Positions 26,389 to 35,869 of a DNA stretch of 49,152 nt are shown piece by piece. Under the pieces are notes generated by a model. That model was not told where the DNA came from. It did no database searches and saw only the letters and a program-made list of their open reading frames with translations. The DNA is from Candidatus Helarchaeota archaeon (GTDB lineage Archaea > Asgardarchaeota > Lokiarchaeia > Helarchaeales > HEL-GB-A): the NCBI GenBank assembly GCA_013375405.1, contig JABXJU010000003.1, forward strand, positions 1-49,152, in the 5' to 3' direction. The number at the start of each line of letters is the position of its first letter. Within the stretch, counting starts at the first letter, position 1. The position numbers and the translations under genes were made by a program.

Positions 26389-27015
26389 TCACCTTTCTAC
26401 TAATTTAAATCTTTCTTCATCGTTTTGTGCAGCAATATCATTAACCTTTATAAATTTTTGGCTCAAATGACAATTATATGCCTTTATTTTCATTTCAAGC
26501 ATTTTGGGAGTTAATTTTACTTTTAGATCGGCTTTTCCTATCACGCTTTTATGTAATCCATACTGATAAATGGGAATATTATTTTGCCCGATTTCTTCGA
26601 CTGCGTTAATTACAATATCGTGTGTTATTTGATGGTCGATATGAGGATTTTTTCCCACTGGAATAAAAGCTTCTACATTACTATAGGATCGAAGGATAAT
26701 TTTAACAATTTCTAGGGCAGAGTCAAAGTTCTCTGGCTTGTTGAGATGCTGATCAGGAAAATCTAAGAATTGAATATTACAAATTGGGACAGATAAAACT
26801 TCACAGCACTGAAGTGCTTCTCTTTTTCTAATAGTTGCTACCTCTTTTAGTGTTTTACCAACATCTATATTGTTTACAAGATAACAGGCGCTTCCATCGG
26901 TCATATAAACAATTACAACATTAATTCCTTCAGCGACGGATTGAAGAATCAGACCACCGCTGGAAAGCACCGCATCATCTTCATGTGGAGCAAAAATTAT
27001 TCTTGTTAGAACCAT
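26389..27015 (-). CDS. PIG-L/LmbE-family deacetylase
   Basis: A 208-residue zinc-dependent N-acetyl-sugar deacetylase-like protein. Metal motifs: APHEDDAVLSSGG (the family's H-x-D-D, residues 10-13) and NPHIDHQ (H-x-x-H). Family members deacetylate GlcNAc-containing lipids, mycothiol precursors and similar compounds; the substrate here is unknown. The start is ATG 27015. Its TGA overlaps a possible GTG start of the Rag-like GTPase (GTGA at 26392-26389), so the pair is at least transcriptionally linked. Confidence 0.88.
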   Translation of the reverse strand: MVLTRIIFAPHEDDAVLSSGGLILQSVAEGINVVIVYMTDGSACYLVNNIDVGKTLKEVATIRKREALQCCEVLSVPICNIQFLDFPDQHLNKPENFDSALEIVKIILRSYSNVEAFIPVGKNPHIDHQITHDIVINAVEEIGQNNIPIYQYGLHKSVIGKADLKVKLTPKMLEMKIKAYNCHLSQKFIKVNDIAAQNDEERFKLVER

Positions 27016-27187
27016 ATTTTTTCATTTTATAGATGAATATTGATTTTATTTTCACAATTAGCTTTTTTATTATTATCGGCATGTTTCGTAAATTCCATAT
27101 GTATAGCTTCAACCTTTTTTTAAAATACAAAAGTTTTTAATTCATAATTTTATTAAGTGACGTGAATAAATCACTTTGGGGAGAAAA

Positions 27188-28117
27188 ATGGATGAAAAAA
27201 CATTAAGAATACTGGATGAACGGACTTATTTTGTTGGAGATAGAGTTATTTTATCGCAAATTATGATGTTCTTAATTGCAGGGGCTTTTACATGCTTAAT
27301 AGAAATAGTAGGTCTATCAGAAATAACCATAAGGTATCTTTGGTGGTTGTTTTGTATTGTCTTACCCGTTGGTGCATTGGTAATTCTTTTAGTCTATAAA
27401 GAATCCTTATATTTTGATCACCATTGGCATACCTCATTTGCGTTGTTGGGGTTAATGATGTGGGTGCCGCTCGTAAGTTATCTTGGAGTGCTTTTTGATA
27501 ACCTTTTTGAGAGTCTTTATGGCGCCGCTTGGTTAAGCCTATTCGTTTCATTGATCCTTGGGACAGGATATGGATTAGCTAAAATTCTTCGAATCCGGCG
27601 TAACTCAATAAATACATTAAAAGTTGGGGCAATTTTTTCAGTAATTCTATTACTTTTTACAATAATTTTTGGAAGTATTATGTATAGTTCTGCACTTGAA
27701 GCCAATGGGCTCGGTCTATTTGACATTAAAGAGATCCATCAGTGTCAGTCATGCATTTCTTCAGTGTACATTATTATTGGGGGTATCGGAATCGTTGTCT
27801 CAATGGCCCTCTTTTCTTATATGTTCCATTGTCTCTTAGATCCGGCTGGAATTGATGTCGAAGAAGATCCTCCTAATGAACTTTACCTTAAAGTCATGCG
27901 AGTTAGCTGGATTTTATGTTTTATCTCGTGGTTTCTCTTATTGGTCTTATTCCCACCAATTGCTGGAGGCGGTAAAGGTAAAAAAGGAGGCAGAGTTAGA
28001 GCACGAACTACTAGGCGTTCGGTATATCTCACAACGCGTCATTACGGAAAGAAAAAGAAAAGATATCCTCCCGAAGAGGTCGAGGATGAATGGAAAGAAC
28101 ATGAACTAGGGAAATAA
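27188..28117 (+). CDS. Seven-helix membrane protein with basic tail
   Basis: A 309-residue protein from ATG 27188, preferred over TTG 27176 because GGGGAG ends 4 bases before it. About seven hydrophobic helices (roughly residues 22-42, 48-68, 83-103, 115-133, 147-166, 190-212, 238-258) are followed by a strongly basic tail (GGKGKKGGRVRARTTRR ... KKKKR). A Cys pair (QCQSC) lies in a loop near residue 187. Family not recognised. The basic tail suggests contact with nucleic acid, ribosome or anionic lipid on the cytoplasmic face. Confidence 0.65.
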   Translation: MDEKTLRILDERTYFVGDRVILSQIMMFLIAGAFTCLIEIVGLSEITIRYLWWLFCIVLPVGALVILLVYKESLYFDHHWHTSFALLGLMMWVPLVSYLGVLFDNLFESLYGAAWLSLFVSLILGTGYGLAKILRIRRNSINTLKVGAIFSVILLLFTIIFGSIMYSSALEANGLGLFDIKEIHQCQSCISSVYIIIGGIGIVVSMALFSYMFHCLLDPAGIDVEEDPPNELYLKVMRVSWILCFISWFLLLVLFPPIAGGGKGKKGGRVRARTTRRSVYLTTRHYGKKKKRYPPEEVEDEWKEHELGK

Positions 28118-28208
28118 GAGTGATATTAAAGCTTTAATTCTTCTTTTTTTAATTCTCATTATTAAGTTCTATTAAAGTATAACAATCTAAATGGAGAAGG
28201 TTTGGTTG

Positions 28209-29231
28209 ATGGATAAAATTGGAGTTGGTATAATTGGTGGTGGGGCAGTAGGATATGAACATATTCAAAATTATCAAACCTCAGAACACGCCAATGTTCT
28301 GGCAGTTGTCACACGCACGGAAGCCCATGCAAAACTGGCTGCGGAAAAGTTTGACATTGAATCATGGTACACAGATTATAAAGATCTATTAAAGAGAGAC
28401 GATATTAATGCCGTAAGTATCTGCACCCCGAATTTTTTGCATGCAAAGATGGTTATTGATGCGGCAAGAGCTGGAAAGCATATCATTTGTGAGAAACCTT
28501 TAGCTACAACTATGGAGGAGGCAGATAAAATGATTAAGGTAGCACGAGAGGCAAATGTTTTTCTTATGAATCCTTCGCATCAACGATTTGTCCCTGTCTT
28601 AGAAAATGTTAAAGCGGTTTTGGATCTGCTTGGCACGATCACGTTTGTCCGCTATAGATTTGCCCACGAAGGCCCTTATAAACACTGGGGTGCGATAAGT
28701 GAAGATAAATGGTTTTTTAATGAAGAAAAAGCGGGTGGCGGTGTGCTTTTAGATTTAGGTCCCCATGCATTAGATCTCTTGGATTGGTATTTTGGAGAAG
28801 TAGATAAGGTCCAAAGCGCTCTCCTAAACACGTTCGAAAAACCCACTAAAGTGGAAGATAACGCCATTTTACTGTTGAAGTTTAAGAGTGGGATAATCGC
28901 AGAGTTGGATACGAGTTGGGTATCGCATCCCCCGTTCAACGAATTTCAAATCTATGGGACAAAAGGTACGATTAAAGTAGATATATGGGAAAGATCTCCG
29001 ATTAAAATTATGCCGAAGAAGTTGAAACGGAATGAAAAAATTAAGGAATTATCTTTTAAAGACGTTCTAAGGCAGATATCAGTTTCGAAACAAAAAATGC
29101 TGCATTATTTTGTGGATTGTGTTCGTAATAATAAAGAACCTGAAATGACAGGAGAAATTGGGAGAAAAATACTTCAAGTTATTCTAGCAGGTTATGAATC
29201 CGCCAAGACAAACTCACCGATTATTCTTTAA
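28209..29231 (+). CDS. Gfo/Idh/MocA-family NAD(P)-dependent sugar oxidoreductase
   Basis: A 340-residue oxidoreductase. A Rossmann GVGIIGGGAVGYEH motif lies at the N-terminus, CTPNFLHA and the catalytic-lysine motif CEKPLATTMEEAD (EKP) follow, and the C-terminal domain contains GGGVLLDLGPHALDLLDW, where the family's His/Asp residues lie. I prefer ATG 28209, with GGAGAAGG 8 bases upstream, over ATG 28191. It converges on the DegT aminotransferase gene; together they fit synthesis of an aminated or keto nucleotide sugar. Confidence 0.9.
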   Translation: MDKIGVGIIGGGAVGYEHIQNYQTSEHANVLAVVTRTEAHAKLAAEKFDIESWYTDYKDLLKRDDINAVSICTPNFLHAKMVIDAARAGKHIICEKPLATTMEEADKMIKVAREANVFLMNPSHQRFVPVLENVKAVLDLLGTITFVRYRFAHEGPYKHWGAISEDKWFFNEEKAGGGVLLDLGPHALDLLDWYFGEVDKVQSALLNTFEKPTKVEDNAILLLKFKSGIIAELDTSWVSHPPFNEFQIYGTKGTIKVDIWERSPIKIMPKKLKRNEKIKELSFKDVLRQISVSKQKMLHYFVDCVRNNKEPEMTGEIGRKILQVILAGYESAKTNSPIIL

Positions 29232-29242
29232 ATTATAGTGGT

Positions 29243-30439
29243 TCAAGCTTTTCTTAGCTCCCCTACAACTTTTTTTATTTTCTTGATAACTAAATCCAAT
29301 AGCTCCCTTTTCACAAATGGTTGGGTTGGAAGGCCAATGGCACGCGTACATATTTCTTCAACAACGGGTAGATGAATATCATACGTAATGTTTTCGCCAT
29401 AGTAAGGGCAGCTGTAAGGACATTTCATTTCTCCATAACCCATCTTCTTTTGAAATAATTTTGATTTATATAACGGGTGCGGATAGATACGTTTGGTAAT
29501 GGGTACGCCTTCATTCAATTTCTCAAGAAATCGATCTTTTGATATATTCAATTTTTCTGGTTTCATCAATGGTATATAGCCATGATACACATGTTTGACA
29601 TCCTTTGATTCATAAGGAAGTTGAATTCCATCAATATCTTGTAAATTCTCGGTGAGATAATGGGCATGATCGATTCGAATCTGGTTTAATTTATCTAATT
29701 TTTTTAGTTGAACTAAGCCTAGAGCGGCTTGCACTTCAGTCATCCGGTAATTATATCCCAAACGATCGTAAACATACCAACTTGGTTCCCCATGATGCCG
29801 CACCAATCGCGTCACTTCCGCAAGTTCCTCATCATCTGTTGTGATTATGCCTCCTTCACCGGTCATCATATTCTTCGATTCGAAGAAGCTGAAACATCCT
29901 AAATCCCCGATGGACCCTACGCGTTTCCCTTTATATTCTGCCCCATGGGCTTGGCAAGCATCTTCAATTACAAAAAGGTTATGTTGTTTAGCTATTTTTA
30001 TGATACGATCCATATTAGCTGGATGTCCAAACAAATGAACAGGTATTATTCCCTTTGTCTTTGGTGTAATTGACTTCTCTATTTCCGCGGGGTTGATACA
30101 ATAGGTTTTCGGGTCGATATCAACAAAGATAGGGATTGCATTTTGATGTAATACTGCAGTCGCTGTTGCTACAAATGTAAAAGGTGGAATAATAATTTCG
30201 TCTCCAGGCCCAACGCCAAGTGCATTTAAAGCGACATGTAGAGCGGCAGTCCCAGAATTAACAGCAATTGCATATTTAGTTCCAATGTAATTAGCAAATT
30301 CCTTTTCGAATTTTTTGATTCGTTTTCCAGAAAGGAGAGTCAGTCGTTTTGATTTAAGAACGCGTACTACCGCCTCAATTTCCTCCTCATCTATCATTGG
30401 CGGAAAGTGGATACTCTCAATGGGATCTTTTTTAGGCAT
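29243..30439 (-). CDS. DegT/DnrJ/EryC1-family PLP-dependent sugar aminotransferase
   Basis: A 398-residue aminotransferase for keto sugars on nucleotide carriers. Motifs: VNSGTAALHVALNALGVGPGDEII, DACQAHGAEYKGKRVGSIGDLGCFSFFESKNMMTGEGG (Lys of SKN is the PLP lysine) and RLGYNYRMTEVQAALG. The start is ATG 30439 or 30442, both near AGGTGA. It lies 23 bases from the stop of the oxidoreductase gene (convergent) and downstream of a GT2 gene on the same strand. It is likely to supply an amino sugar for a surface glycan. Confidence 0.92.
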   Translation of the reverse strand: MPKKDPIESIHFPPMIDEEEIEAVVRVLKSKRLTLLSGKRIKKFEKEFANYIGTKYAIAVNSGTAALHVALNALGVGPGDEIIIPPFTFVATATAVLHQNAIPIFVDIDPKTYCINPAEIEKSITPKTKGIIPVHLFGHPANMDRIIKIAKQHNLFVIEDACQAHGAEYKGKRVGSIGDLGCFSFFESKNMMTGEGGIITTDDEELAEVTRLVRHHGEPSWYVYDRLGYNYRMTEVQAALGLVQLKKLDKLNQIRIDHAHYLTENLQDIDGIQLPYESKDVKHVYHGYIPLMKPEKLNISKDRFLEKLNEGVPITKRIYPHPLYKSKLFQKKMGYGEMKCPYSCPYYGENITYDIHLPVVEEICTRAIGLPTQPFVKRELLDLVIKKIKKVVGELRKA

Positions 30440-30462
30440 CATCTTCACCTTTTCAAGTGCGA

Positions 30463-31179
30463 TTAATATTCTTGCTTTGCATAATCTTTTACTTTAATAC
30501 TTTCAGGGCCAAAAAGAATTAATTTGAAGTAGCTAGTCAAGGATACAAAACCAAAATTGGTTGCTCCTTTTTTCTCCATCCTTCTTACAGATGAATACAC
30601 ATAAAGACTATCATCATAGATTATTTTTCCTTTTTTTCTCATGCGAGATGTTATTTCCATGTCGTCCATGATAGGAAGGTTAGAATACCCTCCTACTTCT
30701 AAAAATTCCTTTTTTTTAAAGGCCGTATTCGGACCTTCCGCTAGATAAGCGATACGGAATTTTGCAAAAATTAGATTGATAAATTTCTTCAAGCGAGAGA
30801 AAAATCGGATGAATTTATCCTTAGTAATGGGGTGATTCGCACCAAAGAGAAGAATTAAATCTTTATTCTTTTCAAAGTGATTCACTATTTGTTCCAGCCA
30901 GAAATTGGGGATAATGATATCTGCATCGGTGGTGGCAACGATATCAGCTTTCGCAATTTCGACCCCATCATTCCTTGCGCCCCCGACGCCTTTGCTTTTT
31001 TGAATTATTACAACATCAGCATAATTTTGGGCTATTTCTCGTGTATTATCAGTTGAATCTCCATCGACTACAATAATTTCAAATTCTTTTCTTGGTAGAG
31101 TTTGTTTATCAAACTGTTTAAGAAATTTCTCTATTCCCTTCGCTTCATTATAAGTTGGAACAACGATAGATATTTTCAT
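30463..31179 (-). CDS. Family 2 glycosyltransferase
   Basis: A 238-residue GT-A glycosyltransferase. It starts MKISIVVPTYNEAKGIEKFL, then IIVVDGDSTDNTREI, KGVGGARNDG and the DAD motif ATTDADIII for metal/nucleotide-sugar binding; MDDMEITSRMRKKGK is the acceptor-side motif. There is no strong membrane helix, though the C-terminal third (GFVSLTSYFKLILFG) may sit at the membrane. It lies 23 bases upstream of the DegT gene and so is probably in the same operon. Confidence 0.9.
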   Translation of the reverse strand: MKISIVVPTYNEAKGIEKFLKQFDKQTLPRKEFEIIVVDGDSTDNTREIAQNYADVVIIQKSKGVGGARNDGVEIAKADIVATTDADIIIPNFWLEQIVNHFEKNKDLILLFGANHPITKDKFIRFFSRLKKFINLIFAKFRIAYLAEGPNTAFKKKEFLEVGGYSNLPIMDDMEITSRMRKKGKIIYDDSLYVYSSVRRMEKKGATNFGFVSLTSYFKLILFGPESIKVKDYAKQEY

Positions 31180-31252
31180 TTCACAATCCTTCTTTCTAAA
31201 GGTTCTAGAAACTATCTAACATTTATTAATTTTTATTCAGTTCCAACTTATT

Positions 31253-32413
31253 TTAATGATTATAACGACCTCGCCCTCTATGAAGATACAGCTTTTTTAT
31301 CTGCGTTTTATATGTTTGTTCAATTTCAGTGATTAGCGATTCATTTTCAGGAGTAATGAACGTGATTGCTTTTCCATATTTTCCCATTCGGCCCGTTCTT
31401 CCAACACGATGGAGATAACTTTTGATATCTTCAGGTTTGTCATAATTGATGACATGGGTTACGTTTTCGATATCGATACCTCTTGCAACCACATCAGTGG
31501 CTATCAGAAGCATTCCATGCTGTTGGAAATCCTTTAAGATTTGTTCGCGAGATGCCTGTCTCAAATCGCTACTAATGAATTCCGCTTGAAATCCCATTTG
31601 ATGTAATGTTCTAGTTAATCGTTTTGTGCCTACTTTAGTTTTAACAAAAACGAGAATTTTTAATTGATCTTCCTTGCCATTATATTCGTCGTGTAGGTTA
31701 TCAAGAATGTTAATAAGAGTATTTAATTTATCGCCAGAATCGGAAATGATATAATACACTTGTTCGATGGAGGAGGGAATGCGTTCTTCATGTTTTTTCC
31801 TTATAATTATTGTAACAGGATCTCTCATATATTTTCTAGCCAATTCGACAGTTTCATCGGGAATTGTGGCACCGAAAAACATGAATTGTTGAGGTCTGTT
31901 GCCTTTAATTAGATTTAAAATATAACTGACATCTTCGTAGAAACCCATTTCAAACATTTTATCGGCTTCATCAAGGACAATCATTTTAGGCTGAATTCTA
32001 AGCCCGCGTTTTAAATGATCGAGAAATCTTCCAGGGGTCGCTGCGACAATTTGAGCCCCCCGGTTTATTAGATCCACTTGACGTTGGAATGATACTCCGC
32101 CATAAATAGTCATAATCTTAAATTTTGTGAATTTAGCAGCCTTAGATATTTCATCGGCCACTTGTTTAGCTAATTCCCTGGTAGGTGTAATGATTACTGC
32201 TTGAATTTGGCGTAATTTTTCGTCGATTCGTTCAAGAATTGGTATTCCAAACGCTAATGTCTTTCCTGAGCCTGTTTTAGCTTGACCAATTACGCTACGT
32301 CTATTTAATAGGTGTGGAATTGTTTTTATTTGAATATCTGTTGCTTCTATGAATTCATAAGATTGAAGCCCTTGTAATATCTTTTCTGAAAGTTCTAATT
32401 CCGTGAATTTCAT
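31253..32413 (-). CDS. DEAD-box RNA helicase
   Basis: A 386-residue ATP-dependent RNA helicase core. It has the Q motif (FTELELSEKILQGL), I AKTGSGKT, Ia PTRELA, II DEAD, III FGAT (family usually SAT), and VI HRVGRTGR, with RGIDIENVTHVINYD before it. ATG 32413 starts the conserved core; a longer frame to 32455 adds no conserved sequence. The C-terminal end is short and basic (LHRGRGRYNH), as in minimal archaeal helicases of the eIF4A/DeaD group. Motif III Phe for Ser is a small departure. Confidence 0.95.
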   Translation of the reverse strand: MKFTELELSEKILQGLQSYEFIEATDIQIKTIPHLLNRRSVIGQAKTGSGKTLAFGIPILERIDEKLRQIQAVIITPTRELAKQVADEISKAAKFTKFKIMTIYGGVSFQRQVDLINRGAQIVAATPGRFLDHLKRGLRIQPKMIVLDEADKMFEMGFYEDVSYILNLIKGNRPQQFMFFGATIPDETVELARKYMRDPVTIIIRKKHEERIPSSIEQVYYIISDSGDKLNTLINILDNLHDEYNGKEDQLKILVFVKTKVGTKRLTRTLHQMGFQAEFISSDLRQASREQILKDFQQHGMLLIATDVVARGIDIENVTHVINYDKPEDIKSYLHRVGRTGRMGKYGKAITFITPENESLITEIEQTYKTQIKKLYLHRGRGRYNH

Positions 32414-32732
32414 TAAAAATGACCTTTGCCATACGTTTTGGTTCCGCAAATCCAATTAAGAAAAACTTACTCCGATAGTCCCTAGTTTCGCCAGAATTAG
32501 ATTTGATAGTTAATGATAACCATTTTTATTTAAAAATCTTTGCTAGTTCTTCATTTCAAAGTGATTGAGAATTAAATCGATGTGAATGCAAGATGAGAGC
32601 GTAAAATAAAGATTTTCAGTTAGTTCTTTTGAGGGAAAAAAAAATATTTGATATGAGATAGAGATTCTAAAAGGAAAATTGATATTTCTATGATTAAATT
32701 ATTTATTGAAAAACATAAAAAAGTGATGAATT

Positions 32733-33110
32733 TTGGAAATGAAAGGGAATCATATAAAAACGTTAATCGATGATTTTGAAATTTATTTAATATATTCGCT
32801 CAGATCTCCAGGAGCGGAATATTCTCCCGAGAAGATCTCTACAAATGGCGATAAAATTATTGCCCATACGACTTGGTCTTATTCTGACATAGCTAGTACC
32901 TTATTTCCAAATAGAATGAATCCGAAGGGGAAATTTAAGGGAAGTATTTCATGGGTTCTTGCTGCAACTATGGGAACTGTACTGGATATCATGGAGGAGT
33001 TCCCAGAGATGATTGAGATCCATCCTAGACCCATTAAAATGTACAAGAATCGCGGTTATAAGATATCCAAATTGCTTCGTAATCTTTTATTGCGTATAAA
33101 TCCATTTTAA
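32733..33110 (+). CDS. Hypothetical protein; C-terminus echoed further downstream
   Basis: A 125-residue soluble protein of unknown function. The start is TTG 32733 and no SD is clear. It contains a central region SDIASTLFPNRMNPKGKFKG and a C-terminal basic helix ISKLLRNLLLRINPF. A near copy of that last helix and its stop occurs at 35897-35938 (FKLLRNLFLRLIPL), evidence that a paralogue once stood there. It lies 125 bases upstream of the GT-C gene and may belong to the same glycan locus. Confidence 0.55.
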   Translation: MEMKGNHIKTLIDDFEIYLIYSLRSPGAEYSPEKISTNGDKIIAHTTWSYSDIASTLFPNRMNPKGKFKGSISWVLAATMGTVLDIMEEFPEMIEIHPRPIKMYKNRGYKISKLLRNLLLRINPF

Positions 33111-33235
33111 ATTCTAATTTTTAATTTTATTATGGAATGTTAGCAAAAACTAAAATGACCCAACTTCAATTAACAATTAAAAGATAAAAATCCCAAATAG
33201 AAAAATTATCAATTAATCAATTCTGGAGAAAAACA

Positions 33236-34363
33236 ATGGCATCCGAAAAATTCCATTCGTATATAAATTATATTATTCTAATACTTTTCCCCATAATAAT
33301 TTTCGTTGCTCTTATAACTGGAATAAGTGAATATCTCGACATTTTTGGGCTTCACATTCATACGCCTGATTATCTGATTTTTTATCAACGAGACTGGACT
33401 GCATTATTAGGAGGGCAGAATCCCTATAATTATTGGATAGGACCAGATCAACTTTCGAGTTATTACCCTCCAGGCTTTCTAGTTTTTGGTGGATTCTACT
33501 TTTTTCATCCATTACTTCCGAAAATTTTTTTCTGTTTAGTTTGGCTACTAACTGCATACCTAATTAACGGGATAGCTAAAAAACACGATGTGTCAAGGAA
33601 ATCCACAATATACTTTTGCATAGGTTTGATTATAATTAACCCAATGTATCTAGCAATTGTCCTGATAGCAGGGCATTATGATGTTGTTGTTGGATTATGC
33701 GTCCTTTTAGCGGTTTATGCGTTAGACCATTCAGAACAGATTAAAAGTGGAATTTATACAGCGTCGGCATTTCTCCTAAAATTTCTCGGATTAATACTTA
33801 TTTTTCCGCTTGTTTTTAAGAAGAAGAAAATTAATTGGCGACTAGGAGTTACATTCATCGCTATTAGCGGTGGGATTTATCTGCTCTGCTATTTATTATG
33901 GGGGAGTAGCATTTTTCAGCCAATAATAACTCAAATTTTAAGGGTTCCAAAAGGTGGATCCATTTTAGTTTTTATTTCCGAAGTTTTAGGATTTGATGTA
34001 GGCTTAATATTACCTTATCTATTTATTATCGGAGCTATTATTGCTGCAATTTTCTTATATTTTCGAAATACTGATACTAGTTCTTTCAGTTTAATATTAA
34101 TTCTATGCTTCTTAATGATCTTACCAACTTTTTATGTACATTATGGGGCATGGTTCACTCCCTTGGCCATCTATTGGTCAATTACTCATAACGGCAAATT
34201 GCAATTTACAATCATATTATATTATATTGGCGCTTTAATTTCGGGGTTAATATCTGTGTTTGTTGTGGTATGGGCAGGGGGTGTTTTTCTATTCTGTATT
34301 ACAGGGGTTTTCGCTCTAGCAATTTATTTCAATAGAAATAAGGAGGAAGTTGAAGAGAAGTAA
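33236..34363 (+). CDS. GT-C glycosyltransferase, GT87-like (polyprenyl-phosphate sugar donor)
   Basis: A 375-residue membrane protein with about 9-10 hydrophobic helices. The first outside loop reads DYLIFYQRDWTALLGGQNPYNYW ... YYPPG, matching the D-x-x-x-Y...G-x-x-P-Y...PP pattern of GT87/DUF2029 mannosyltransferase-like proteins that use polyprenyl-phosphate sugars. The start is ATG 33236 with GGAG upstream. It is followed by a GT2 and a flippase on the same strand, suggesting a lipid-linked glycan pathway. The sugar and acceptor are unknown. Confidence 0.72.
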   Translation: MASEKFHSYINYIILILFPIIIFVALITGISEYLDIFGLHIHTPDYLIFYQRDWTALLGGQNPYNYWIGPDQLSSYYPPGFLVFGGFYFFHPLLPKIFFCLVWLLTAYLINGIAKKHDVSRKSTIYFCIGLIIINPMYLAIVLIAGHYDVVVGLCVLLAVYALDHSEQIKSGIYTASAFLLKFLGLILIFPLVFKKKKINWRLGVTFIAISGGIYLLCYLLWGSSIFQPIITQILRVPKGGSILVFISEVLGFDVGLILPYLFIIGAIIAAIFLYFRNTDTSSFSLILILCFLMILPTFYVHYGAWFTPLAIYWSITHNGKLQFTIILYYIGALISGLISVFVVVWAGGVFLFCITGVFALAIYFNRNKEEVEEK

Positions 34364-34430
34364 TCACTCACTTTAAAATATCGTGAATTATACACGATTA
34401 ATGGAAATAATCTTAAATTAATTTAAATTT

Positions 34431-34436
34431 GGAGGT
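34431..34436 (+). promoter_or_regulatory. Strong Shine-Dalgarno GGAGGT preceding an ATT codon
   Basis: The only perfect anti-16S match near this gene. No ATG, GTG or TTG in the gene's frame lies within 60 bases downstream; ATT at 34442 is at ideal spacing. It argues for a rare start codon. Confidence 0.5.
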
Positions 34437-34441
34437 ATTAC

Positions 34442-35830
34442 ATTCAGGTTGTAGATTCGAAGGAAGTAAAGCTCAGCCTTTGGGATATTGGAAAGCTCCC
34501 ATTGGTTGTTTTTCTTTGTTCATTAACTTTTTTCATATGCGCCTTTTTTTTCTTCCGAATAGTTTTTGATGTTGTCCTTTATATCAATACAATTTGCATC
34601 CTGATTGCACTTTTTTATGCTATTCTTCTCGGGTTGATTCCTTTTTTTTTAAAAAGGGAGCCGAAAGAGATCCCACAAGAGTCTCCCGAGATTTCTATTA
34701 TTATCCCCGTTTTCAATGATGGAGAAGTATTGGAACGTACCCTCAAAAACTTACTGAAGTTATCTTATCCGGGATTTGAAATTCTTGTAGTCTATTCTGA
34801 AAAAAGTACAGATAGGACAGAAGAAGTTGCATTAGAATTTGCACAAAAATATGATCATATTCAGGCGTTCCCAGAGAATGTTTCAAGAGGATTTGCCTTA
34901 AATTTGGGTATTGATAACGCAAAAAATGAATTTCTCCTCTTTCTAGATAGTGATACAATTATCTTTGATGGATTTATAGAACGTGCATTGAGCTATTTTT
35001 CAGATGAAAATATAAAGTTGGTATCTTCAGTTTTTCTCGGATTAAATACTACCCAGAATATAGTTACAATGATGGGGTGGAGCATGATGGCCAATATGAA
35101 CTTTTATGCTGTCGGAACAAACAAATATGTGCGGGATATTAATTTTACGGGATTTGGGGGGATGTGGCGAAAAAATGCTCTTATTGAGTGCGGAAAATTT
35201 GCTTTAAATACACCCTCAGATGAAGCTGAAATCACTCATCGAGTATTGACGGATTTCCCTAAATGGAAAGGGATTTATGATGAAAATTTATTCTGTTATC
35301 AATATTATCCAGCTGATTTCAAGTCGTTGTATATTCAACAAATCCATTGGATGACTGGGAAATTACGTTATGCCTTAGGGGCGATTAGAAAAATGTCAGG
35401 CATGAGCCTAATACAGAAATTCATATTTTTATCAGCTATTTTCATGATAATCATTTTTCCATTGTTCATCTGGTTTTCAATGGGAATGAGCTTTGTGCAA
35501 TTTTTTGTAAATTTCTTCCAACCCAACATTTCGTTTGGTGGAGGAATCTTTTTCTTTATTTTGGGAATTGTATCGGCCTTATTTGCCTTCACTACTTTAT
35601 TTATCTTTACTTACTCAAAACATCGAGGAAAATCTCGCGTTTTTTTATCACGGAAATTCATACTCGGTGGGATTTTCTTTATCATGTTTATTTGTGGCAT
35701 TTTTTATGCGGTAATTGCGCTAAATGCTTTGAAAGAAGTGGTAAGTAAGAAAAAGAAAAGAGAGATATTTATTAAGATGGATAAGTCAGAATTAAAGGAT
35801 GATGACCTTCTCATGGATTCATCCACATAG
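34442..35830 (+). CDS. Membrane-bound family 2 glycosyltransferase with probable ATT start
   Basis: A processive-type GT2 of about 462 residues. Two N-terminal helices are followed by the GT-A core (IIIPVFNDGEVLERTL, VVYSEKSTDRTEEVA, LFLDSDTIIFDG, DEAEITHRVLTDFP, QQIHWMTGKLRYALG as the QxxxW-like motif) and then three C-terminal helices and a charged tail. The first conventional start in frame is TTG 34502, but it has no SD and would cut into the first helix. A perfect GGAGGT at 34431-34436 is followed after 5 bases by ATT 34442, and the frame is open there. I therefore place the start at ATT 34442, which is inference. Confidence 0.75.
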   Translation: MQVVDSKEVKLSLWDIGKLPLVVFLCSLTFFICAFFFFRIVFDVVLYINTICILIALFYAILLGLIPFFLKREPKEIPQESPEISIIIPVFNDGEVLERTLKNLLKLSYPGFEILVVYSEKSTDRTEEVALEFAQKYDHIQAFPENVSRGFALNLGIDNAKNEFLLFLDSDTIIFDGFIERALSYFSDENIKLVSSVFLGLNTTQNIVTMMGWSMMANMNFYAVGTNKYVRDINFTGFGGMWRKNALIECGKFALNTPSDEAEITHRVLTDFPKWKGIYDENLFCYQYYPADFKSLYIQQIHWMTGKLRYALGAIRKMSGMSLIQKFIFLSAIFMIIIFPLFIWFSMGMSFVQFFVNFFQPNISFGGGIFFFILGIVSALFAFTTLFIFTYSKHRGKSRVFLSRKFILGGIFFIMFICGIFYAVIALNALKEVVSKKKKREIFIKMDKSELKDDDLLMDSST

Positions 35831-35869
35831 ATTATTTGAAGGATAAAAGGTTTCCAGGAAAATGTATTG

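Noticed and set aside
32723..32729. GTGATGA resembling a C/D-box sRNA box C
   Set aside because: No matching CTGA box D at suitable distance, so a C/D sRNA cannot be supported.
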